NCBI RefSeq assembly: GCF_000955955.1
Contig: NZ_JYJG01000098.1
Coordinates: 1-22,429 of the forward strand
Length of the DNA stretch: 22,429 nucleotides
From: Lentzea aerocolonigenes
Lineage (GTDB): Bacteria > Actinomycetota > Actinomycetes > Mycobacteriales > Pseudonocardiaceae
Reading direction: 5' to 3'
The position numbers and the translations under genes are program-made. Shown here one piece after another: positions 8,201-15,095 of this stretch. The notes below the pieces were generated by a model, which searched no databases, had not been told where the DNA came from, and worked only from the letters and a program-made list of their open reading frames with translations. Position 1 is the first letter of the stretch. The number at the start of each line of letters is the position of its first letter.

Positions 8201-8235
8201 GAGGGACGACCGGGCCCTCGCTCCGGTCGTCCCTC
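8201..8235. terminator. Strong inverted repeat, possible insulating terminator
   Basis: Perfect 13-bp arms (8201-8213, 8223-8235) flank a 9-nt loop. It lies in the 475-bp gene-free stretch 8012-8486, between the end of the ABC permease gene and the promoter of the sugar operon, all in minus-strand order. It could stop read-through into the sugar operon. No U-tract is seen. A short 102-aa frame across this region (8091-8399) has no recognisable protein features. A weaker repeat, GAAGTT/AACTTC, lies at 8281-8300. Confidence 0.5.
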
Positions 8236-8364
8236 ACCCCAGGTAGAGGGGGTTTCGGGCCGAAAGTGACGCGCGCCGTCGAAGTTTTTTCGCGAACTTC
8301 CGGTTGAGTCCGCGGACAGCTGGGTAGCGACTGTTCAGCCAGGTGAACCGGGTGGCAACGCAGC

Positions 8365-8397
8365 GGAGGCCCGGTGCCCCGACAGCACCGGACCTCC
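8365..8397 (-). terminator. Probable terminator of the FtsX-like permease gene
   Basis: Arms 8365-8377 and 8385-8397 form a 13-bp stem with a 7-nt loop. The single mismatch becomes a G-U wobble only in minus-strand RNA, which fits a role on that strand, about 90 nt after the permease stop. A short GGTTCG/CGAACC hairpin (8448-8468) lies closer to the stop. Confidence 0.6.
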
Positions 8398-8486
8398 ACC
8401 GATCCCCCGAGCGCGCGGCCCCTGTTTCCGCCCGCTCGAACCCGCCTGGTTCGGTCCCCCGACGAACCGGGGCCAGGCAGGGTGTC

Positions 8487-11012
8487 CTACGCCTCGGCCA
8501 TCCCCGCGACCACGGAGTTCCGGGCCGCCCGGCGGGCCGGCAGTGCGGCAGCGATCACCGCCGCGATCACCGCCAGGCCGAGCATGACGCCGATCTGACC
8601 GAACGGGATGGCGAAGCTGATCTGGAACTCCGCATTGGAGATCGCCTGGACCAGCAGCCACCCGAACCCGGCGCCGAGCAGCACACCGACGACCGCACCG
8701 ATCAGCGCCATCAGGATCGACTCGACCACCAGCATCTGCCGCAGCTGGCCGCGAGTGAGACCCAAAGCCCGCAGCAGCGCAGACTCGCGAGTCCGCTCCA
8801 GCACCGACAGCGTCAGCGTGTTCGCGATGCCGAACAGGGCGATGATCAGCGCCAGGCCGACGAGGGCCCAGATGAACAGCAGCACCTGGTCGATCTGCGA
8901 GTTCAGCTCGGCCTTGGTCTCGGCCGCGGAGTTCAGCACCGCCACCGGTGAGGTCGCGATGACCCGTTCCAGGTCGGCACGCGCAACAGCGATGTCCGTG
9001 CCGGGAGCGAGCTTGACCAGCAGCTTCTGGTAGCCCTTCGGCGCGTTGTCCTTCAGGATCGACTGGGCCGCGGGCAGCGTCACGATGCCGGCGCCGTAGC
9101 TGTTGTCCTTGATCAGCGCGACGACCTTGAACTCCTTGTCGCTGATCTTCAGCGACGAGCCGATCGACAGGCCGGCCTCCTTGGCCTCCTTCTCGCGCAG
9201 GATGATCTCGTTGTCCTTGAGCCCGGTCAGCGTGCCGCCGGCCAGCTCAGGACGCACCAGCGAACCGATCGCGTCCGCGGGGTAGCCCGTGACGTCGCCG
9301 TACTTGAGCTTGTCCGACTCGCCGTACGCACTGAGTTCCGGCGCGATCTGGGAGACGTTGCGGACCTTCGACAGCTCGTCGGCGAACTTCTGGGTCAGCG
9401 GCTGGTTCCAGACGTTCGAGCTGACCTCGTAGTCGGCCGGGAAGCGCTTGTCGACCTGCTGGTTCATCGTCTCGCGGCCACTGCCGGCCACGACGGTCAC
9501 CATCGCGACGATGGTCACGCCGATCATCAGCGCCGCCGTGGTGGCGGCGGTGCGCTTCGGGTTGCGGCCCGCGTTGGCCGAGGCCAGCTTGGCCGGGACA
9601 CCGCGCAGCGCCTTGCCGAACAGGCGGTTCACCAGCGGCACGTACAACGGACCGACGAGCAGGACCGCGAGCAGCAGCACCATCACGGCGCCGCCGGTGA
9701 TGAACATCGCGGGCTCTTCCTTCTCCTGCTGCAGGCCGAAGTACACACCTGCGGCACCGATCAGCGCGATCAGGGAGGCGACGATGATCCGGACCTTGCC
9801 GGTGCGGGCCACGTCGTCATGGCTGTCCGGCTGCGAGCGCAGGGCGGCCACCGGGGCGACCTTCGTGGCGCGGCGAGCCGGCAGCACGGCCGACAGCACG
9901 GTCACGAGCACGCCGACACCGAAGCCGGCGGCGATGGTCACCCACGAGATCGGCAGGCGGATCTGGACGTCGTCGCCGCTCGGGCCACCAACCGTACCGA
10001 CAAGGGCTTGCAGGCCGGCCGAAACACCGAGGCCGCCCAGAATGCCGAGCACCGACGCAACGAGACCCATGAAGAGCGCTTCCGCGAGCACGCTGCGGAA
10101 GACCTGGCCGCGTTCCGCACCGACGCAGCGCAGCAGTGCGAGTTCCCTGGTGCGCTGGGCGACCAGGATCGTGAAGGTGTTGTAGATGACCATGCCGGCG
10201 ACGATGAGCGAGATGGCCGCGAACGCGAGGAGAAACGTCTTGATCTCGCCGGCGGCGTCACCGACCTGGGCCAGCGTCTCCTGGGTCAGCTGCTCACCGG
10301 TCTGCACCTTGTAGCCGGAACCGATGGCCTTGCCGATGTTGTCGACGAGCTGCTGCTGCGACACACCCGGCGCGGCCACGGCGACGATCTCGTAGATCCG
10401 CTGGTCCGGGACGATCGTGCGCAGTCCCTCCGGCGACACGACGACGTGGTCGCTGCCGGACATGGACATGCTGCTGGCGCCCTGCTGGTAGGTGCCGACG
10501 ATGCTGAACGAGTGCTCGACGTTGTCCTTGTCGAGCAGCTTGAGCTTGTCCCCGACCTTGAGCTTCGCGATCTGCGCCGTCTTGACGTCGATCGCGGCCT
10601 CGTCGGCCTTCGCCGGGAACTTGCCTTCCTTGAGGTTGAAGTCGCGCAGCTTCTCGGTCGACGGCAACGGCTGGACCGCCGCGTTGCGCGCCTTGCCGTC
10701 ACTGCCGAGCAGTGCGGCGCTGGCGTACTCGCGGGAGTCCGCGCCGGCCACGCCCTGGGTGGAGCGGACCTTCTGCAGGACGTCGGCCGGGATGCCGTCC
10801 CTCATCACGGTGTTGTCGCTGTTGTCAGCGAGGTGCACCGCGGCGTCCACGTTGCGGGCGCTGCGGGCGAAGTTGTCCCTCGTCTGGGCCTCGACGGCGT
10901 CGCCGAGCACCAGCGTGCCCGTCACGAACGCGACGCCGAGCGCGATGGCGATGCTGGACAGCACCAGCCTCGCCGTGCGGGCGCGCAGGCCCGCAAGGAT
11001 CGTCTTCAGCAT
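8487..11012 (-). CDS. ABC transporter permease with two FtsX/MacB-like halves
   Basis: 841 aa. About ten membrane helices can be placed: one near residue 15-35, three near 260-385, two near 405-465, one near 490-515, and three near 714-830. Two large extracytoplasmic regions (about 40-255 and 520-710) separate them. Each half has the FtsX signature of a helix followed by a charged turn: RTRELALLRCVGAERGQVFR in the first and RTRESALLRALGLTRGQLRQ in the second. Halves end in LPARRA motifs. Such proteins are usually exporters or mechanotransmission modules rather than importers; actinobacterial members are often linked to peptide or antibiotic resistance or lipid export, but the substrate here is unknown. 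ATG 11012 follows the ATPase stop by 7 nt, so the two are co-transcribed. It is not FtsX itself, which is about 300 aa. Confidence 0.92.
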   Translation of the reverse strand: MLKTILAGLRARTARLVLSSIAIALGVAFVTGTLVLGDAVEAQTRDNFARSARNVDAAVHLADNSDNTVMRDGIPADVLQKVRSTQGVAGADSREYASAALLGSDGKARNAAVQPLPSTEKLRDFNLKEGKFPAKADEAAIDVKTAQIAKLKVGDKLKLLDKDNVEHSFSIVGTYQQGASSMSMSGSDHVVVSPEGLRTIVPDQRIYEIVAVAAPGVSQQQLVDNIGKAIGSGYKVQTGEQLTQETLAQVGDAAGEIKTFLLAFAAISLIVAGMVIYNTFTILVAQRTRELALLRCVGAERGQVFRSVLAEALFMGLVASVLGILGGLGVSAGLQALVGTVGGPSGDDVQIRLPISWVTIAAGFGVGVLVTVLSAVLPARRATKVAPVAALRSQPDSHDDVARTGKVRIIVASLIALIGAAGVYFGLQQEKEEPAMFITGGAVMVLLLAVLLVGPLYVPLVNRLFGKALRGVPAKLASANAGRNPKRTAATTAALMIGVTIVAMVTVVAGSGRETMNQQVDKRFPADYEVSSNVWNQPLTQKFADELSKVRNVSQIAPELSAYGESDKLKYGDVTGYPADAIGSLVRPELAGGTLTGLKDNEIILREKEAKEAGLSIGSSLKISDKEFKVVALIKDNSYGAGIVTLPAAQSILKDNAPKGYQKLLVKLAPGTDIAVARADLERVIATSPVAVLNSAAETKAELNSQIDQVLLFIWALVGLALIIALFGIANTLTLSVLERTRESALLRALGLTRGQLRQMLVVESILMALIGAVVGVLLGAGFGWLLVQAISNAEFQISFAIPFGQIGVMLGLAVIAAVIAAALPARRAARNSVVAGMAEA

Positions 11013-11019
11013 CTTTGGC

Positions 11020-11772
11020 TCACGCCCCCAGGTGCGTGAGAGCGTTGACGACGGACTCGGTGGTGGGCTGGTGGATCTCGCCCGCGAGCCGGCCGTCGGC
11101 GAGCAGCACCACGCGGTCCGCGTAGCTCGCGGCCACCGGGTCGTGCGTCACCATGATCACGGTCTGGCCCAGCTTGCGGACCGACATGCGCAGGAAGTCG
11201 AGGACCTCGGCACCGCTGCGGGAGTCCAGGTTGCCGGTCGGCTCGTCGGCGAAGATGACCTCGGGACGGGCGACCAGGGCGCGGGCACACGCAACGCGCT
11301 GCTGCTGGCCACCGGACAGCTCGGTCGGACGGTGGTGCAGGCGGTCACGCAGGCCCAGCACGTTGACGATCGTGTCGAACCACTGCTGGTCGGGCTTGCG
11401 GCCGGCGAGCTCGAGACCGAGCAGGATGTTCTGCTGGGCGGTCAGCGTCGGCAGCAGGTTGAAGGCCTGGAACACGAAGCCGACGCGGTCGCGGCGCAGC
11501 TTGGTCAGGTCCTTGTCGTTGAGCTTGGTGATCTCGGTCTGTCCGATGTGGATCGAGCCACCGTCCACCGTGTCCAGTCCCGCGAGGCAGTGCATCAGCG
11601 TGGACTTGCCGGAGCCGGACGGGCCCATGATCGCGGTGAACCGGCCAGCCTCGAACGCGACGTTGATGCCGTCGAGCGCCCGCACCGCGGTGTCACCCTT
11701 GCCGTAGACCTTCACCAGGTTGTGGGCCGCCGCGGCGGTCCGGGTGCCGACCTCGGACACCAGTGCAGACAT
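11020..11772 (-). CDS. ABC transporter ATP-binding protein, MacB/LolD type
   Basis: 250 aa. Walker A GPSGSGKST (50-58, K56), Q-loop VFQAFNLLP (Q102), signature LSGGQQQRV (152-160), Walker B VIFADEP with catalytic E177, D-loop NLDS and switch H210 are all present. The protein should therefore be an active ATPase. The order and spacing match the MacB/LolD group that partners with FtsX-like permeases, here the gene at 8487-11012. A longer frame begins at GTG 11790, but the ribosome-binding site AGGAAGG lies within that extension, 8 nt before ATG 11772, so 11772 is chosen. The 120-bp gap before the LAL gene stop holds its promoter; a TTGATG...TCATAG pair there is only suggestive. It also holds a weak 6-bp hairpin (11837-11855). 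Confidence 0.94.
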   Translation of the reverse strand: MSALVSEVGTRTAAAAHNLVKVYGKGDTAVRALDGINVAFEAGRFTAIMGPSGSGKSTLMHCLAGLDTVDGGSIHIGQTEITKLNDKDLTKLRRDRVGFVFQAFNLLPTLTAQQNILLGLELAGRKPDQQWFDTIVNVLGLRDRLHHRPTELSGGQQQRVACARALVARPEVIFADEPTGNLDSRSGAEVLDFLRMSVRKLGQTVIMVTHDPVAASYADRVVLLADGRLAGEIHQPTTESVVNALTHLGA

Positions 11773-11892
11773 GTCGCTTGCCTTCCTCACAGGGGTTCAT
11801 TCCTTGACGAGGAGAAAGCTATGAGTTCGCTGAGTACGCGGACATCAACTCCGCGACGCGTTGCACATCAGCCTGAGGTATGACAACCGGCG

Positions 11893-14874
11893 CTATTCCA
11901 GCAGACCCCGGTCGTACGCGATCGCCACCGCTTCCGCCCGCCGCGACGCCCCCAGCTTCGCCATGATGCGGGAAAGGTGCACGGAAACGGTCTTCTCGCT
12001 GATGTACAGCTCCTCGCCGACCTCGCGGTTCGTCCGTCCGGCGGCGACCAGTGCGAGCACGTCGCGTTCGCGAGGGGTGAAGAGGTCGACGTGCTCCCGT
12101 GCGGGTTCGTCAGCCCTGAGGGTGATGCGGGCGCGCTTGGCGCACGACGCGACGGCCTCGGCCAGCGGCACGGCCTTGAGCCTGGTCGCCACCTCGTCGG
12201 CCAGACGCAGCTGTTCGGCGGCCTCGTCCCGGCGATCCGCGCCCAGCAACGCCTCCGCGAGCCGCCACCGGCACAGCGCCTGCTCGAACACCACGCCGTA
12301 GCCGAACTCGTCGACGGCTTTCTGCCACAGCTCCGGGTCGCCGGAGCCGCCCAACCGGGACTCCTCGGCGAGCGCACGGGCGAACCAGGCACGTCCTTCC
12401 GGGCCGAGGGTTCCGGCGCGGGGCTTGCCGTTCTCCGCGGTCAGCCGCACGTGCTCGGCGAGCTTGTGCCCCTCCTCGACCGCCTTCTTCTCGGCCTCGG
12501 CGTCGCGCTTGCGGCGGGCCTTCGCGGCGATCTCCGCGTGCGCCGCGATGCCGATCGCGCCGATCCTGATGCCCGCGAGCATCCACGGCCCGCCGAGCTT
12601 GAGCGCCCACGCGAGCGCGTCCGTGACGCGTTCGACCGCCAGCTCCGGACGTCCGCGCCACAACGCGAGTTCGGCACCGGTACCGCCGTTGATCAGGGCG
12701 ATCTGGATGTCGCGGTGCCAGTCGGCACGCAGCTTCGTGATCATCCGTTCGGACTCGGCCAGGTCGCCGCGCGAGACCGTGAGGTGCGTGCTCGCCGACG
12801 CCAGCCGGGCCAGGACAGTCGACGACACGGACATGCCGGGCGGTTCGCTCGCCCACGCCGCGTAGTCCCAGTCGCCGATGTAGTAGTGCACGAGCACCTG
12901 GAGGATGCGGATCTCGAGCCCGAACATGCTCCACGTCAGGCCGGTCTCCTTGGCCCGGTTACCCGCCTCGTTGAAGACGCGCGCCGCCTCGGCCAGTTCG
13001 CCCTGGTCGTAGTGCATCAGGCCGTAGTAGTACCAACCCCGCAGCTCGTTGTTGAACGCGCCGACCTCGCGCGCGGCCTTGATCGCGCGCTCGAAGCTGA
13101 CCTTGGCCTCGTCGTGCCTCATCGCGTGGTCGTCGAGGATGGCGAGCGTGCCCAGTGCGTCGGCGACCGCACCCGGCGCGTTCACCTTCTGCCCGTCCTC
13201 GATCGCCAGCAACGCGATCTCCCGCGCCGCGTCGTCTTCCCGTTCCTGCCGCAGCGAGGACGCCTTGCCCGCCAGCACACGGGCGCGCGTGGGGCTCGGT
13301 TCGCGGTCGTGCACGAGGTCCATCGCCTTGCCGAGGACCTGGAAGTGCTCCACCTCGTTGCCGTCGAGGATCGCCAGCGCCTGCGACAGCCGCAGCCAGA
13401 TCTCGGCGGCCTCTTCCGGCGTCTGGTCCTCGGTGATGGCTTTCGTGGCGCTGCGGGCGAAAGCGACGGCGCGTTCCGGCTGCCCGGCCGTGCCCGCGAC
13501 CCAGGACGCTCTGCGCAGGAGCACCGATTCGTCCACATCGGACGGACGCTCCGCCGCCGGGACCGCGTTCCACAGGTTGAGCGCCTTTTCCAGGTACCTC
13601 AACGACTCCGCGGGCGCACCGGCTCGTTCGGCCTCCTTCGAGGCCTGGATCGAGGCCTTCAACGCCTGCGGCAGGTCGTGGCTCTCGAAGGCGTGGTGGG
13701 CAAGAGCGGCCGAGGAACCGCGTTCGTCCAGCCGCTGGGCCAGGTGCCGGGCGTAGGCAGCGTGCAACCGCACCCGTTCGCCGGGCAGCAGGTCGCCGTA
13801 GACGGCCTCCCGGACGAGCGCGTGGCGAAACGAGTAGACCTCGTCGTCGTTCACGACGAGCAGGTGGTGCTGGACCAGCTCGCGCAACGCGGTGTCGAAC
13901 GCGAGGTCCGCCATGCCAGCGACCTCGTGCAGCCGGTAGTGCTTCACCCGGCGCCCCCAGGCCGAGGCCACGCGCACCACGTGCTGCGCCTCGGGGCTGA
14001 GGAGCTCAACCCGGCTCAGCAGCACGTCCGCGAGCGCCGACGGGAGCGTCCGGTCGGCGCACGTCGCCACCGCGATCAGTTCTTCGGCGAAGAAGGCGTT
14101 GCCCTCGGACCGTTCGGCCACCTGCTGGACGACGTCCTCCGGGAGGTCGTCACTCAGGGCTTCGACGAACCTGCGGGCGTCCGCGGCGCTGAACGGCGTC
14201 AGGTCCAGGCGATCGACGGCGGGCAGCCGGACCAGCTCGGACAGCAAGGGGCGCAACGGATGGCTGCGGTGCAGGTCGTCCGCGCGGTAGGTGCAGACGA
14301 TCAGGATCCGCTGAGAACGCAAGCGGGACAACAAGAACGACAGCAGGTAGCGCGTGGACGCGTCCGCCCAGTGCAGGTCCTCAACGACGAACAGGACGCG
14401 CCGGCGTTCGGAGAGGTCGGTCAGCAGGCCCAGCACGGCGTCGAACAGCTGGAGCTGACCGACGTCCTGCTCTGGCCTGCGTCCTGGGATGAGGCTCGGG
14501 GCGATCATGCCCTCGGTGCCGGGCTCGCGCGCGGCCGGAAGTGCCAGCTGGGGCAGCAACATCGCGAGCGCGGGCCGGTTCGCGGCGTCCTTGAGGGTGC
14601 TGAGGGCTTCCGCGAACGGCAGGTACGGCAGGCCGGTCTCGCCGACGTCCAGGCACCGTCCCATGAGGACGAGCGTGTCGTCGGCGCTGGCGGCCAGCTC
14701 GTCCATGAGTCTCGTTTTGCCGACACCGGCGTCGCCCGCCAGGAGAATCGCTCCCGCGGTGCCGTTCCCCGCCTGCGCCAAAGCGGCGCGCAACCGGTCC
14801 AGCTCGCGGTCGCGCGCGACCAGCGGAATTCCAGAACCCAGGCGCGCCACAAGTGGCATGCTCGCACAGGTCAT
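11893..14874 (-). CDS. LuxR-family regulator with N-terminal AAA ATPase (LAL type)
   Basis: About 993 aa. The N-terminal ATPase starts PLVARDRELDRLRAAL, with Walker A GDAGVGKT (K53) and Walker B RVLFVVEDLHWAD (about 160-172). The middle, about residues 400-850, is helical and TPR-like, for example ALAHHAFESHDLPQALKASI. The C-terminus is a complete LuxR/GerE helix-turn-helix: FTPRERDVLALVAAGRTNRE, then VGEELYISEKTVSVHLSRIM. This is the MalT/LAL architecture of large ATP-dependent activators, common in actinomycetes and often found in biosynthetic clusters. The start is uncertain: ATG 14874 overlaps the stop of a 51-aa ORF (ATGA), while ATG 14859 is 5 codons in; neither has a Shine-Dalgarno sequence. 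No C-terminal receiver domain is seen. Targets are unknown; the ABC pair immediately downstream is a candidate. Confidence 0.92.
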   Translation of the reverse strand: MTCASMPLVARLGSGIPLVARDRELDRLRAALAQAGNGTAGAILLAGDAGVGKTRLMDELAASADDTLVLMGRCLDVGETGLPYLPFAEALSTLKDAANRPALAMLLPQLALPAAREPGTEGMIAPSLIPGRRPEQDVGQLQLFDAVLGLLTDLSERRRVLFVVEDLHWADASTRYLLSFLLSRLRSQRILIVCTYRADDLHRSHPLRPLLSELVRLPAVDRLDLTPFSAADARRFVEALSDDLPEDVVQQVAERSEGNAFFAEELIAVATCADRTLPSALADVLLSRVELLSPEAQHVVRVASAWGRRVKHYRLHEVAGMADLAFDTALRELVQHHLLVVNDDEVYSFRHALVREAVYGDLLPGERVRLHAAYARHLAQRLDERGSSAALAHHAFESHDLPQALKASIQASKEAERAGAPAESLRYLEKALNLWNAVPAAERPSDVDESVLLRRASWVAGTAGQPERAVAFARSATKAITEDQTPEEAAEIWLRLSQALAILDGNEVEHFQVLGKAMDLVHDREPSPTRARVLAGKASSLRQEREDDAAREIALLAIEDGQKVNAPGAVADALGTLAILDDHAMRHDEAKVSFERAIKAAREVGAFNNELRGWYYYGLMHYDQGELAEAARVFNEAGNRAKETGLTWSMFGLEIRILQVLVHYYIGDWDYAAWASEPPGMSVSSTVLARLASASTHLTVSRGDLAESERMITKLRADWHRDIQIALINGGTGAELALWRGRPELAVERVTDALAWALKLGGPWMLAGIRIGAIGIAAHAEIAAKARRKRDAEAEKKAVEEGHKLAEHVRLTAENGKPRAGTLGPEGRAWFARALAEESRLGGSGDPELWQKAVDEFGYGVVFEQALCRWRLAEALLGADRRDEAAEQLRLADEVATRLKAVPLAEAVASCAKRARITLRADEPAREHVDLFTPRERDVLALVAAGRTNREVGEELYISEKTVSVHLSRIMAKLGASRRAEAVAIAYDRGLLE

Positions 14875-15026
14875 GCGGAAGTGCCGCTGTGTTTCGCAGA
14901 GGTGCGGTGGATCACTCGGGAGATCCACGACGGCGTGCGACTGTGCGAGCGCTGCCAGTTGCACTGTGCGTTGGAGCGGCGGTAGTCGATCTCTGCCTTG
15001 ATCGCCTCAGGGGTCCATTCGGTCAT
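14871..15026 (-). CDS. Possible 51-aa protein translationally coupled to the LAL regulator
   Basis: ATG 15026 to TGA 14871. The peptide begins MTEWTPEAIKAEIDYRRSNA and is basic and Ser/His/Arg-rich towards the end (SWISRVIHRTSAKHSGTSA). Its stop overlaps ATG 14874 of the LAL frame as ATGA. About 80% of codons end in G or C, which fits coding sequence but is somewhat low for this window. The N-terminal 17 residues look like a designed helix start, whereas the rest looks less ordered, so it could also be the truncated remnant of a longer gene. I do not recognise a family. No strong ribosome-binding site is visible; an in-frame ATG at 15062 would start inside a hairpin. Confidence 0.4.
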   Translation of the reverse strand: MTEWTPEAIKAEIDYRRSNAQCNWQRSHSRTPSWISRVIHRTSAKHSGTSA

Positions 15027-15040
15027 GGCACCAGGTTGGT

Positions 15041-15059
15041 CCTGAGGCCTCACCTCAGG
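15041..15059 (-). terminator. Weak hairpin after the SARP gene
   Basis: CCTGAGG (15041-15047) and CCTCAGG (15053-15059) form a 7-bp stem with a 5-nt loop, 36 nt after the stop of the SARP-like gene on the minus strand. The stem is short and there is no U-tract, so termination may be only partial and the LAL gene could be partly co-transcribed. Confidence 0.4.
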
Positions 15060-15095
15060 CATCAGGCGATCACGCAGTTCTCCGCGACGAACCCC

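Noticed and set aside
8091..8399. 102-codon minus-strand frame in the gene-free region upstream of the sugar operon
   Set aside because: It starts and ends within hairpins and the promoter, has no ribosome-binding site or domain, and its composition is not protein-like.
11773..11790. GTG 11790 as the start of the ABC ATPase
   Set aside because: The AGGAAGG ribosome-binding site lies inside this extension, correctly spaced for ATG 11772.
11977..14985. Very long plus-strand open frame (1002 codons) opposite the LAL regulator
   Set aside because: It is the antisense shadow of a GC-rich gene: Arg/Gly/His/Val-rich with no domains, while the minus strand encodes clear ATPase and LuxR domains.
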